Of a stretch of 64,000 nt of DNA, positions 55,128 through 63,875 are shown one piece after another. Numbering within the stretch: position 1 is the first letter of the stretch; the number at the start of each line of letters is the position of its first letter. Below the pieces are notes generated by a model, which saw only the letters and a program-made list of their open reading frames with translations, searched no databases and was not told the DNA's origin. The stretch lies in the NCBI RefSeq assembly GCF_030764225.1, contig NZ_JASAXH010000008.1, one strand, 5' to 3'. Origin of the DNA: Phocoenobacter atlanticus (lineage in GTDB: Bacteria; Pseudomonadota; Gammaproteobacteria; Enterobacterales; Pasteurellaceae). Position numbers and translations under genes: made by a program.

Positions 55128-55997
55128 TTAGATAATGTTACAAGTTTTTAATGCGTGCATCATTCGTGTGACACCAATACCGCCACCGCAACGCTCAAAG
55201 AAATTTAAACTCAAGTAATCTTCTAATTCTGTAAGTACACGCTCTTTTCCAAATTTAGTGAAGAGTAAATTAGCGTATTCTCCATCAGAGATAGTATGGA
55301 AAGCATTTCTCATTTCATCAGCATTTATTGCACGTTCTGCTGAGCCTATGGTTTCTTGACCACAAATAATTGCATCAATTTTTCGTGCTTTACCTTTATC
55401 TTCATAATTTCTCATATTCCAGAACGGGCTTGTATAGTTAGGAAAGTCGCAAAGCAAAGTAACATTACCATATTCTTGATAAATTTTTGCTTCTTCTTCA
55501 TTACCTATTTCTTTTACACCATATTTTGTTGCTGCCTCCACATAATCAATTTCTGAAACTTCATTAAAATTATCAACTAAACCTAGATGAGTAACTAATT
55601 CTTTTTCTAATTTTGCTAATGCTTCTAATCCACCGTGTGTTTCAAACTCAAACATTGGAAATATAGTACGGTGACGACCTAAAATTGGATTTTTCTCTGC
55701 ACGATAAGACGTTGAAAGACAGAAATATCCTTCTACATCAGGCTTAGTTAATAATTCATATTCCAACCACATTTGTCCTGTTTGAGGTAATGGCCACACT
55801 TCACCTTCAAAAATATAGGTGCTAACTGTCGTTGGATCTTCACAAGCTGCTAAAATAGATAAACGAGATTGAGTCGGCACTTCAATAAATCCTTTTTTGA
55901 CAAAGAAACTACGCATTAACTCTACCGTTTTACTATAATCTTCTGAATTGATTAAATCATTAGCATAAACACCTGTGGTAAAAGTTTTGTTGGTCAT
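55128..55997 (-). CDS. Stand-alone class II aminoacyl-tRNA-synthetase-like core (Asx-type)
   Basis: A 289-residue protein consisting only of a class IIb catalytic core. Motif 1 is around KKGFIEVPTQ (34-43), motif 2 is R99-A-E101 with FPMFEFE (113-119), and motif 3 is GGGIGVTR (271-278) at the C-terminus, so the ATP site is intact. The N-terminal OB-fold anticodon domain of AsnRS/AspRS is missing. Such cores are known as asparagine synthetases or amino-acid ligases rather than tRNA charging enzymes. First gene of the operon with PyrF-like and PRTase-like proteins, behind an attenuator and opposite pyrD. Ribosome site AAGGAG. Substrate unknown. Confidence 0.85.
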   Translation of the reverse strand: MTNKTFTTGVYANDLINSEDYSKTVELMRSFFVKKGFIEVPTQSRLSILAACEDPTTVSTYIFEGEVWPLPQTGQMWLEYELLTKPDVEGYFCLSTSYRAEKNPILGRHRTIFPMFEFETHGGLEALAKLEKELVTHLGLVDNFNEVSEIDYVEAATKYGVKEIGNEEEAKIYQEYGNVTLLCDFPNYTSPFWNMRNYEDKGKARKIDAIICGQETIGSAERAINADEMRNAFHTISDGEYANLLFTKFGKERVLTELEDYLSLNFFERCGGGIGVTRMMHALKTCNII

Positions 55998-56036
55998 ATT
56001 TTTACTCCTTAATATGATTGTGATTAAAATTTTGGC

Positions 56037-56068
56037 AAAAAAAAAACCACCTAAAAATAGGTGGTTTT
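56037..56068 (-). terminator. Attenuator terminator before the aaRS-like operon
   Basis: On the minus strand AAAACCACCTA (56058-56068) pairs with TAGGTGGTTTT (56043-56053), loop TTTT, followed by ten T residues (plus-strand A-run 56037-56046). A strong rho-independent terminator placed about 40 bp before the first gene of the operon and after its own promoter, so it acts as an attenuator. Confidence 0.88.
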
Positions 56069-56155
56069 AAAAGAAATAATACTGAATATTAAAAAAGGCT
56101 TTCCTAAGCTAATTTGCTTATTTTTTCGTTTTTTTATCAAAGATTTTAAAATCAT
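56051..56155 (-). CDS. 34-codon leader peptide of a predicted pyr-type attenuator
   Basis: ATG at 56155 with an AAAGAGAT ribosome site 8-9 nt upstream. The peptide is rich in K, I, F and S, with no run of one regulating amino acid. The stop TAG (56051-56053) is the first triplet of the terminator's 3' arm, so a ribosome finishing the peptide would cover the hairpin. Upstream of it the RNA has a GCUU-AGGA-AAGC hairpin followed by a U-rich stretch, as in pyrBI and pyrE leaders of enterobacteria. Confidence 0.65.
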   Translation of the reverse strand: MILKSLIKKRKNKQISLGKPFLIFSIISFKTTYF

Positions 56156-56194
56156 TTTATTAATCTCTTTAGTTAATATTCAAAATTTAGCGAT

Positions 56195-56222
56195 ATAGTA
56201 TAGATAAAATTCTCTATGTCAA
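56195..56222 (-). promoter_or_regulatory. Promoter of the aaRS-like/PyrF-like/PRTase operon
   Basis: Perfect -35 TTGACA (minus strand, 56217-56222), 16-bp spacer, -10 TACTAT (56195-56200). The predicted start is near 56188, about 33 nt before the leader peptide start. Confidence 0.75.
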
Positions 56223-56313
56223 TTTATTTTTTATAAATAATTTAAAAAAATAAAACCTTGGCATAATTTTAAAAGTATGCTAATTTTTGCAATATAAAAA
56301 CAAAGGTGTTTTT

Positions 56314-57354
56314 ATGTATAAAAAAATTATCCGTCCTATTATCTTTCTCTTTGATCCTGAAACTGCCCATTTTATTATTTTTTCATTTCTTAAATTTATT
56401 TATAACATTCCTTTTTTCTCCTTTTTAATTCGAAAAATATCTATTTTAGAAAATCCTAAACTTGAGAAAAAAATATTAGGTTTAACTTTTAAAAATCCTG
56501 TGGGATTAGCCGCAGGATTAGATAAAAATGCAACTTTATATAACGAATTAGCAGACTTTGGATTTGGCTTTATAGAAATAGGTACAGTAACGCCAAAAGC
56601 ACAATCAGGTAACCCTAAAAAACGTTTATTTAGACTACTTGATGATCAAGGAATTATAAACCGAATGGGGTTTAATAATGATGGGTTAGAGGCTGTAATA
56701 ACTCAACTTAAAAAGAATAAACATAACGTTATTATTGGAGGTAATATTGGAAAAAACACAGCAACAGAACCTGAAAATTATACCCAAGATTATGTTGTTT
56801 GTTTCAAAAATCTGCATCCTTATGTTGATTATTTTACATTAAATATAAGTTGCCCTAATGTGTCTAGTCATAAAAAATTAGCAGATATTCATTATTTAAA
56901 AGAATTAATTTTGATTTTGCAAAAAATTAATTACCAATTTGAAATACAACGTCCTATTTTATTAAAAATATCTCCTGATTTAAGTAAACAGCAATTAGAT
57001 GAAATAATTAAATTGATTTTAGAAACTAATATTGCTGGAGTTGTTGCAACCAATACTTCTATTAATAGAGATAATTTAAAAACCAAAATATCAGAATTAG
57101 AAAATATTGGTGATGGAGGGTTAAGTGGACAGCCTATTAAAGATCGTAGTACACAAATTATTCAATATTTAGCTAAAAAATCAAATAAAGGCTTTGTTAT
57201 TATTGGTGTTGGGGGTATTCATAGTGAGCAAGACGCTTTGGAAAAATTACAAGCTGGAGCTGATCTTATCCAAATTTATACTGGTTTTATTTACGAAGGT
57301 ATTGGATTAGTTAAACGTATTAACCAAGCTATTTTAAATAATAAAAAAGACTGA
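56314..57354 (+). CDS. pyrD: Dihydroorotate dehydrogenase (quinone), class 2
   Basis: Oxidises dihydroorotate to orotate, feeding electrons to quinone at the inner membrane. The 346 residues have the N-terminal membrane-associating helices of class 2 (about 1-45), GLAAGLDKNA (FMN site), NISCPNV with the catalytic Ser region, and VGGIHS near the C-terminus. The frame is open to 56287, but the ATG at 56314 after AAAGGTG starts the usual MYKKIIRPIIF. Divergent from the operon with PyrF-like and OPRT-like genes, which carry the next two steps. Confidence 0.96.
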   Translation: MYKKIIRPIIFLFDPETAHFIIFSFLKFIYNIPFFSFLIRKISILENPKLEKKILGLTFKNPVGLAAGLDKNATLYNELADFGFGFIEIGTVTPKAQSGNPKKRLFRLLDDQGIINRMGFNNDGLEAVITQLKKNKHNVIIGGNIGKNTATEPENYTQDYVVCFKNLHPYVDYFTLNISCPNVSSHKKLADIHYLKELILILQKINYQFEIQRPILLKISPDLSKQQLDEIIKLILETNIAGVVATNTSINRDNLKTKISELENIGDGGLSGQPIKDRSTQIIQYLAKKSNKGFVIIGVGGIHSEQDALEKLQAGADLIQIYTGFIYEGIGLVKRINQAILNNKKD

Positions 57355-57375
57355 TTTATATAAACCAGTCTTTTT
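57344..57375. terminator. Bidirectional terminator between pyrD and yidC
   Basis: AAAAAGACTG (57344-57353) pairs with CAGTCTTTTT (57366-57375) around a 12-nt loop, with T-runs on both strands. It overlaps the pyrD stop codon and serves convergent pyrD and yidC. Confidence 0.9.
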
Positions 57376-57405
57376 ATAGATACTTTTTTAAGCCATATTT
57401 AATTT

Positions 57406-59034
57406 CTATTTCTTACGAGAATGTAATCCTTTTTTCTCTAAATTACGATAAATTAACCATTGTTGGAAAATCGTAATTGAGTTTGATGTGATCCAGTAAA
57501 GAACCAATCCTGAAGGGAAGAATAAAAAGAACCCTGTAAATATAATTGGCATAAACATCATCACTTTTTGCTGCATTGGATCTGCAACTGGAGTTGGTGA
57601 CATTTTTTGTAATAAGAACATTGATGCTCCCATTAACAACGGCATAATATAGTATGGGTCTTGTGCTGATAAATCTTGAATCCAACCAAAGAAGGGTGCA
57701 TGACGTAATTCTACCGCTTCCATAAATGTCCAATATAATGCAATGAAAATAGGCATTTGAATTAGAATAGGTAAACAACCACCCATTGGGTTTACTTTTT
57801 CCTCTTTGTAGAGCTTCATTGTTTCTTGGCTCATTCTTTGACGATCATCACCAAAGCGTTCACGCATTTCTTGTAATCTTGGTTGTAGCATACGCATTTT
57901 CGCCATTGACGTATATTGTGCTTTAGTCAATGGATAAAGTATTGTTTTCACTACGATAGTTACACAGATAATGGCAATACCCCAGTTAATCACCAACTGT
58001 TGAATATGCGTTAATAACCAAAATAAAGGTTTTGCTATAAACCACGCCCAGCCATAATCTACGGTTAAATCAAAATGTTCCGCTGCTTGTGCCATCTCTT
58101 CTTGATTTTTAGGACCTGTCCATAAGTGGCTTTTAATCGTTTCTTTTGAATTTGGTGCAATAGCAGTGATTGGTCCTCTATAACCAATAGATGCTGTACC
58201 ATCATTATTTACTCGAGAATAAATATTATTTTGAGCTTGTTGATTAGGGATCCACGCTGATACAAAATAGTGCTGTAACATTGCTGCCCAACCTGCTTTA
58301 GTATCTACAGAAAGATTTTTTTCTGCCATTTTATCAAAAGCATACTTTTCATAATTTACTTCAGAAGAAGAGTAGGCTCCTCCCATATAGGTTGGCATAG
58401 TTAAATTGCCAGAACTATCTTGTAAAGTATGTTTAATTTGTCCATAGGGTTGTACTTCTAATGCTTGTGCAGATTTATTATCTATTACAAAATCAACAGC
58501 TACATTATAGCTACCACGTTTTAAAATAAATTCTTTAGTATAAAGTACACCGTCTTTTTCAAAAGTTAAAGGAACAGTTAATGAATTTTGACCTTCTGCT
58601 AATACAAATTTATCCGCTGTTACTTGATATTGTGGACGACTAGAATTACTATCAATACCATTTTTTCCAACCAAACCACTTTGTGCAATATAAACAGTTT
58701 TGGCATTATTTTCTAATAATTTAAATGGTGCTTTACTATCTAATTGAGCATTATGTTTTAATAAATCAGACTCAACAACATCGCCCCCTAAAGTATCAAT
58801 CACTAAACGTAATACATCACTTTCAACAACAATAGTTTTACCTGTTGTTTTTTGTTGATTAATCATTTCAGTTTCAGATGATACTGGCACATCTCCTGAT
58901 TGCTGAGGAGCTGTTACTTTGGCTTGCTCTTTAGCTAATTGAGCTGCTGGATTATGATCTGTTTGCCATTGTGTAAAAATTAAAAATGACACCAGAAAAA
59001 AACCTATAACGAGTAAACTACGATTTGAATTCAT
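57406..59034 (-). CDS. yidC: Membrane protein insertase YidC
   Basis: Inserts membrane proteins alone or with SecYEG. The 542 residues have an N-terminal TM helix (about 5-22), a large periplasmic beta domain (about 60-330) and five TM segments in the conserved C-terminal core with WGIAIICVTIVVKTILYPL and a positively charged conserved arginine region, ending in a basic tail. Length equals E. coli YidC (548). Part of rpmH-rnpA-yidD-yidC, but separated from yidD by 151 bp containing an uptake-signal-like site. Confidence 0.98.
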   Translation of the reverse strand: MNSNRSLLVIGFFLVSFLIFTQWQTDHNPAAQLAKEQAKVTAPQQSGDVPVSSETEMINQQKTTGKTIVVESDVLRLVIDTLGGDVVESDLLKHNAQLDSKAPFKLLENNAKTVYIAQSGLVGKNGIDSNSSRPQYQVTADKFVLAEGQNSLTVPLTFEKDGVLYTKEFILKRGSYNVAVDFVIDNKSAQALEVQPYGQIKHTLQDSSGNLTMPTYMGGAYSSSEVNYEKYAFDKMAEKNLSVDTKAGWAAMLQHYFVSAWIPNQQAQNNIYSRVNNDGTASIGYRGPITAIAPNSKETIKSHLWTGPKNQEEMAQAAEHFDLTVDYGWAWFIAKPLFWLLTHIQQLVINWGIAIICVTIVVKTILYPLTKAQYTSMAKMRMLQPRLQEMRERFGDDRQRMSQETMKLYKEEKVNPMGGCLPILIQMPIFIALYWTFMEAVELRHAPFFGWIQDLSAQDPYYIMPLLMGASMFLLQKMSPTPVADPMQQKVMMFMPIIFTGFFLFFPSGLVLYWITSNSITIFQQWLIYRNLEKKGLHSRKK

Positions 59035-59185
59035 TTTGGTTTCTCTGTAATTGTTTAAAAATAAGGGAAATACCCTCTACTAAAGGGAAGTATTTTATAA
59101 TAGGTTGCCTTTTAATCCAACCATTTTTACTTATAAGCGGTCAGATATTCGTTAAAATTTGCAAATTTTACAAATAAGTAATCAC

Positions 59186-59464
59186 TCACTTACTCTTTTT
59201 GTCTATTTTAGGAGGAACAGGATCATCCCCACCTTGATGTAATGGATGACATTTTGTAATACGTTTTAATGTTAACCAGCTACCTTTTATTGCTCCGTGA
59301 GTTTGAATAGCTTCTAATCCATATTGAGAACAAGTTGGATTAAAACGACAACGAGGTAGTAACATAGGACTTATAAAATAACGATAAAATTTTATAAGTA
59401 GGATAAAAATAGTAGCTAAAAAACTTACTTTTCTTTGTTTGCTAGATGAATGTGGCGTTTCCAT
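59186..59464 (-). CDS. yidD: Membrane protein insertion efficiency factor YidD
   Basis: A 92-residue peripheral membrane protein assisting YidC. It shows the conserved amphipathic KFYRYFISP helix, the Cys-rich RCRFNPTCSQYGLEAI motif and WLTLKRITKCHPLHQGG(D)DPVP. It overlaps rnpA by 40 bp, a common feature of this operon. Confidence 0.95.
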   Translation of the reverse strand: METPHSSSKQRKVSFLATIFILLIKFYRYFISPMLLPRCRFNPTCSQYGLEAIQTHGAIKGSWLTLKRITKCHPLHQGGDDPVPPKIDKKSK

Positions 59465-59787
59465 AATTTATCCAAAGTAACAAAAAGAGTTTGGTTATCT
59501 AGTTTTCCTATGCCACCTTTGGCAATAAAAACAAAATCTGATAAAGGTAATTGATGTTGATTTAAACGAAAGCTCTCACGTACGATACGTTTTATTCTAT
59601 TACGATCGTGAGCACGTTTTAAATGCTTTTTAGCAACAGTTAAACCTAAACGAGGAACATCAACAGAATTTTGACGTGCAAGAATGGTAATTTGAGGAGT
59701 AGAAGCTCGCTTAGGATCTTCAAATACTGCCTTAAACTGAACGGGAGCTAACAAACGTAGCTCCCGAGAAAATTTTAGCTTATTCAC
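59425..59787 (-). CDS. rnpA: Ribonuclease P protein component
   Basis: Protein subunit of RNase P, maturing tRNA 5' ends. The 120 basic residues hold the RNR motif RNRIKRIVRESFR (about 60-72), and the LTVAKKHLKRAHDRNR helix. Length equals E. coli (119). It lies 37 bp downstream of rpmH. Confidence 0.97.
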   Translation of the reverse strand: MNKLKFSRELRLLAPVQFKAVFEDPKRASTPQITILARQNSVDVPRLGLTVAKKHLKRAHDRNRIKRIVRESFRLNQHQLPLSDFVFIAKGGIGKLDNQTLFVTLDKLWKRHIHLANKEK

Positions 59788-59824
59788 TATTTTAGTTTAT
59801 TACTAAAAAGTATATCACTGCAAA

Positions 59825-59959
59825 TTATGCAGATAAGCTTTTACGACCTTTAGCACGACGACGAGCTAAAACTTGGCGACCGTTTTTAGTAGCCATACGA
59901 GTACGGAAACCATGTGAACGAGCACGCTTTAATCGAGAAGGTTGAAAAGTACGTTTCAT
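59825..59959 (-). CDS. rpmH: 50S ribosomal protein L34
   Basis: A 44-residue, highly basic protein reading MKRTFQPSRLKRARSHGF then RTRMATKNGRQVLARRRAKG and ending KSLSA, the near-universal L34 sequence. First gene of rpmH-rnpA-yidD-yidC. In many bacteria dnaA lies divergent on the other side; here the neighbour is roxA on the same strand. Confidence 0.98.
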   Translation of the reverse strand: MKRTFQPSRLKRARSHGFRTRMATKNGRQVLARRRAKGRKSLSA

Positions 59960-60090
59960 TATTGTCTACCTAGTTAAAATTATTAAACTATAAAAAAGAG
60001 TGGCGATCTTACCCATTTATTTTTAATAAATCAAGATCTATCTATAAAGTAATCGTTTAAATTTGCAAATATTTATAAATAAGTAACCGC

Positions 60091-61290
60091 TTACTCATTT
60101 TCTATCAATAAAACCCAGCCATTATCTAGCCAATCACACAAACTATCTAATAATAATTCTAATTCACTTTGATTTTGTGTTTTAGATGCAAGTTTATTCC
60201 AAGAAATACTATCTCCATTTGCTATTCTAATAAGTAAATCCATTTCAGCTTGATTTAATTCATCAATCCATTCGCCATTTATATAAATTTTTAATGGATT
60301 TTCTGTATAAATAATTTTTACATTTGCATCTTGTATTAGCCAACCACCATCTTCTAAAACAGTTTGAAGCTCATCTGGATAAAAATCTTCATTAACTTCA
60401 AATTTATCATAACGACGAGAACTTACTGCAGTGGCTACACTATCTAAAAATAACTGATCAAATTGAGTTGAATTTAATAATAAATTAACAAATTGTGATT
60501 TTAAATTTGCTACCATTTTCATATCTAATTTTGCATTAGGTTGATATTCTGCAGATAAACGAAATGGAATATTAAACTGTGAATAATCTGCTTCATTACA
60601 TTTTAATGAATGGCTTATTTTATCTAATAAATCATTTGCACTAGGAAAACGTAAACCAAAAGAAAACGTTAAGCTCTCATCTTCTGCAACACCATAATGT
60701 GCCATACGAGAAGGAACATACAATACGTCACCAGCTTGCATTACTTCATCTAAGACCAATTCTCCCATATCATCAAAAATACGAATAGGTTGATTAGGAT
60801 TAAATTCAGTACTTGGATCACACCATTTTCCTAATTGCCAGCGACGGGATCCATAACCTTGAACTAAAAATACATCATATTCATCATAATGTTTTCCTAC
60901 AGATCCTCCTTTTGGTGCATAAGAAACCATAATATCATCACGCTGCCACTGAGGAATAAAACCGAAAGCTTGCCATAATACACCTAATTCAGGTGACCAT
61001 TGTTCTAAATTTTGAACTAAAACAGACCACTGTTCAGGTAAATTTTCAAAATCAGTTTTAGTTAAAGGGCTAGTTTTTACTTGCCATTCTAGTTGTTCAT
61101 TATTTTTATAAGTTTTTACTAAACGAGCAACTACATCCTCTTCTTGAGATAAATCTATAATATCATCAGGAGTAAATAATCCTATAATCTGAGGTAATCC
61201 ATTACGTATGATAAGCGGTTTCTTTTGCCAATAATTTTGCAAAAAGATTTCAGGGGTAATTTCTTCTGGTAAGCAAAATGGAATGTTCAT
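60091..61290 (-). CDS. roxA: Ribosomal protein uL16 arginine hydroxylase (JmjC-like, YcfD/RoxA)
   Basis: A 2-oxoglutarate/Fe(II) oxygenase that hydroxylates an arginine of ribosomal protein L16 in E. coli. The 399 residues have the JmjC-type core with iron ligands H134 and D136 (GKHYDEYDVFLVQGYG) and H198 (SRMAHYG), then a dimerisation region and a C-terminal winged-helix-like domain (about 330-399). Length is close to YcfD (373). It stands alone between rpmH and rsmG on the minus strand. Confidence 0.93.
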   Translation of the reverse strand: MNIPFCLPEEITPEIFLQNYWQKKPLIIRNGLPQIIGLFTPDDIIDLSQEEDVVARLVKTYKNNEQLEWQVKTSPLTKTDFENLPEQWSVLVQNLEQWSPELGVLWQAFGFIPQWQRDDIMVSYAPKGGSVGKHYDEYDVFLVQGYGSRRWQLGKWCDPSTEFNPNQPIRIFDDMGELVLDEVMQAGDVLYVPSRMAHYGVAEDESLTFSFGLRFPSANDLLDKISHSLKCNEADYSQFNIPFRLSAEYQPNAKLDMKMVANLKSQFVNLLLNSTQFDQLFLDSVATAVSSRRYDKFEVNEDFYPDELQTVLEDGGWLIQDANVKIIYTENPLKIYINGEWIDELNQAEMDLLIRIANGDSISWNKLASKTQNQSELELLLDSLCDWLDNGWVLLIENE

Positions 61291-61368
61291 AATTTACTCC
61301 TTATGAAAAAAAGATAGTAAAAATTATAGACTTATTATTTCAATTTTGTAAGTTATTTTTGTATAGTT

Positions 61369-61983
61369 TTACTTAAATATCAATAAACAACGTTCAGCAT
61401 TTAAACTTGGTACAGTTAAAGGAATAATTTCTATTTGTTTAATTTTATCTTCAATTTCAGTGACTTCTTCCTGCTTATAAATCCCTTTTAACGCATAAAA
61501 TTGACCTGTTTCACTCGGTAAATGCTCACACCAATGCACCATATCACTTAAGGATGCAAAAGCACGGCTTAGCACGCCATCAAAGCCTTGCTCTGGTTGA
61601 TATTCTTCCACACGAGATTGTATAGGGGTCACATTTTTAATGCCAAGCTGTAATAAAACTTGCTCAATAAAACGAATGCGTTTACCCAGCGAATCTAGTA
61701 ATACAAATTCTTTATCCGGATTGATGATCGCAAGGGGAAGACCCGGTAATCCTGGTCCTGTACCCACATCAATAAAACGAGAGCCTTCAAGGTGTGGGCT
61801 AACCACTAAACTATCTAAAATATGCTTAATCCACATTTCATCAGGATCACGTACTGATGTTAAATTATAAGCCTTATTCCATTTATCTAATAAAGCCACA
61901 AATTTAAAAAGTTTTTCTTTTTGATCTGTTGAAATTTCAAAGTTAAGTTCATTCAACAAAGCTTCTGCTTTTTCAAAATTCAT
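61369..61983 (-). CDS. rsmG: 16S rRNA (guanine-527 N7) methyltransferase RsmG (GidB)
   Basis: A 204-residue SAM methyltransferase with the binding loop FIDVGTGPGLPGLPLAI (about 71-87) and the SRAFASL catalytic region (about 136). Target G527 lies in the 530 loop of 16S rRNA; loss causes low-level streptomycin resistance in other species. Its ATG overlaps the mnmG stop by one base (TAATG), the usual gidA-gidB pair. Confidence 0.97.
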   Translation of the reverse strand: MNFEKAEALLNELNFEISTDQKEKLFKFVALLDKWNKAYNLTSVRDPDEMWIKHILDSLVVSPHLEGSRFIDVGTGPGLPGLPLAIINPDKEFVLLDSLGKRIRFIEQVLLQLGIKNVTPIQSRVEEYQPEQGFDGVLSRAFASLSDMVHWCEHLPSETGQFYALKGIYKQEEVTEIEDKIKQIEIIPLTVPSLNAERCLLIFK

Positions 61984-63875
61984 TACAAATCACCCCGCTT
62001 AAGCATTCCTTGTTTTTTTAATGATACCAATAAAATAGAAATAGCCGCAGGTGTTACCCCTGAAATACGAGACGCTTGTCCTATTGAAACAGGTTTATGT
62101 TCCACTAATTTGGTACGTACTTCATTCGATAAACTTTCTACTTTGCTATAATCAAAATCTGCTGGAATTTCTGTGTGTTCGTGGCGTTTTTGTTTCTCAA
62201 TTTCTGCTAATTGATGCTCAATATAACCTTGATATTTAATCGAAATTTCCACTTGTTCCGCCGCTTGTTTATCTTCAATAGCAGGGGCAAAAGCATCTAA
62301 TTGGGTTAAATTCTGATAGTTCACTTCTGGACGACGTAATAGATCTTCGCCACTGGCTTCTCGAGTTAAAGGTGTTTTAACCAATTCATTTACTGCTTGT
62401 AAATATTGTGATTTTGGGTGAATCCAAATCTGTTTTAAACGCTCACGCTCTTTTTCAATATTTTCCATTTTTTGATTAAATCTCGCCCAACGAACCTCAT
62501 CAATCAAGCCAAATTTATGAGCAATCGGCGTCAAGCGGATATCGGCATTGTCTTCACGCAACAATAAACGGTATTCCGCACGAGAAGTAAATAAACGATA
62601 CGGTTCTTTTGTCCCTAAGGTACATAAATCATCAACCAATACGCCCATATAAGCCTGATCACGGGTTGGATACCAGCTTTCCTTACCTTTCACCTGTAAA
62701 GAGGCGTTAATCCCTGCTAGCATTCCCTGAGCGGCTGCTTCTTCGTAACCTGTCGTACCGTTAATTTGCCCTGCAAAGAACAAACCTGCAATCGCTTTGG
62801 TCTCTAAGGTTGGTTTTAAATCACGAGGATCGAAATAATCATACTCAATCGCATAACCTGGTCGCATAATACGTGCATTTTCCAAGCCTTTCATTGAATT
62901 GACTAATTTTTGTTGTACATCGAAAGGCAAACTGGTTGAAATACCGTTAGGGTAAATTTCAGTTGTGGTCAAACCTTCTGGTTCTAAGTAGATCTGATGA
63001 CTATCACGCTCCGCAAAACGCATCACTTTATCTTCAATAGACGGGCAGTAACGTGGTCCAACACCTTCAATCACGCCAGCATAAAGTGGACTACGATCTA
63101 AACCTGCACGAATAATGTCGTGGGTCTGTGCGTTAGTGTGCGTGATATAACAAGAAATTTGTTGTGGGTGTTGATCCACATTGCCCATAAAAGACATTAC
63201 AGGTAAATTTTGATCGCCTTTTTGCTCGGCTAATACGGAAAAATCTATGGTTCTCGCATCAATTCTTGGTGGCGTACCCGTTTTTAAGCGATCAATTCTT
63301 AAATTCAGATCATGCAAACGATCCGATAAACTATTTGACGCAGGATCGCCCGCACGACCACCCGCATAATTTTCCATTCCAATGTGGATCTTACCTTTCA
63401 AAAACGTTCCTGCCGTTAATACAACGGAACGAGATTTAAAAGTTAAGCCCATTTTCGTTACCGCACCGACTGCACGATCATTTTCAACTAAAATATCTAC
63501 CACTTCTTGCTGGAAAATATCTAAATTTTCTTGATTTTCAAGGGCTGTTCTTACAGCTTGGCGATAAAGAACACGATCCGCCTGAGCACGAGTCGCACGT
63601 ACCGCAGGCCCTTTACTACTATTCAAAATACGAAATTGAATGCCAGCAAGATCCGTTGCTTTTGCCATTAAACCACCCATTGCATCAATTTCTTTTACAA
63701 GGTGACCTTTACCAATTCCACCAATAGCTGGGTTACAAGACATTTGCCCTAATGTATCAATATTGTGTGTTAATAATAAAGTTTTTAATCCCATACGAGC
63801 AGGGGTAAGTGCCGCTTCAGTACCTGCGTGTCCCCCACCAATCACAATGACATCGTATATTTTCTGATAAATCAT
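61983..63875 (-). CDS. mnmG: tRNA uridine-34 5-carboxymethylaminomethyl synthase subunit MnmG (GidA)
   Basis: FAD enzyme which with MnmE modifies U34 of several tRNAs, the same wobble position thiolated through TusBCD. The 630 residues start with the FAD loop VIGGGHAGTEAAL (11-23), contain SCNPAIGGIGKGHLV, a C-rich insertion domain with RYCPSIEDK and a C-terminal helical domain. Length equals E. coli MnmG (629). In gammaproteobacteria mnmG often borders oriC. Confidence 0.98.
   Translation of the reverse strand: MIYQKIYDVIVIGGGHAGTEAALTPARMGLKTLLLTHNIDTLGQMSCNPAIGGIGKGHLVKEIDAMGGLMAKATDLAGIQFRILNSSKGPAVRATRAQADRVLYRQAVRTALENQENLDIFQQEVVDILVENDRAVGAVTKMGLTFKSRSVVLTAGTFLKGKIHIGMENYAGGRAGDPASNSLSDRLHDLNLRIDRLKTGTPPRIDARTIDFSVLAEQKGDQNLPVMSFMGNVDQHPQQISCYITHTNAQTHDIIRAGLDRSPLYAGVIEGVGPRYCPSIEDKVMRFAERDSHQIYLEPEGLTTTEIYPNGISTSLPFDVQQKLVNSMKGLENARIMRPGYAIEYDYFDPRDLKPTLETKAIAGLFFAGQINGTTGYEEAAAQGMLAGINASLQVKGKESWYPTRDQAYMGVLVDDLCTLGTKEPYRLFTSRAEYRLLLREDNADIRLTPIAHKFGLIDEVRWARFNQKMENIEKERERLKQIWIHPKSQYLQAVNELVKTPLTREASGEDLLRRPEVNYQNLTQLDAFAPAIEDKQAAEQVEISIKYQGYIEHQLAEIEKQKRHEHTEIPADFDYSKVESLSNEVRTKLVEHKPVSIGQASRISGVTPAAISILLVSLKKQGMLKRGDL

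Noticed and set aside
55998..56160. T-box riboswitch for the aaRS-like gene
   Set aside because: GGTGG occurs in the terminator arm, but the T-box sequence and specifier stem are absent, and T-boxes are not expected in Gammaproteobacteria.
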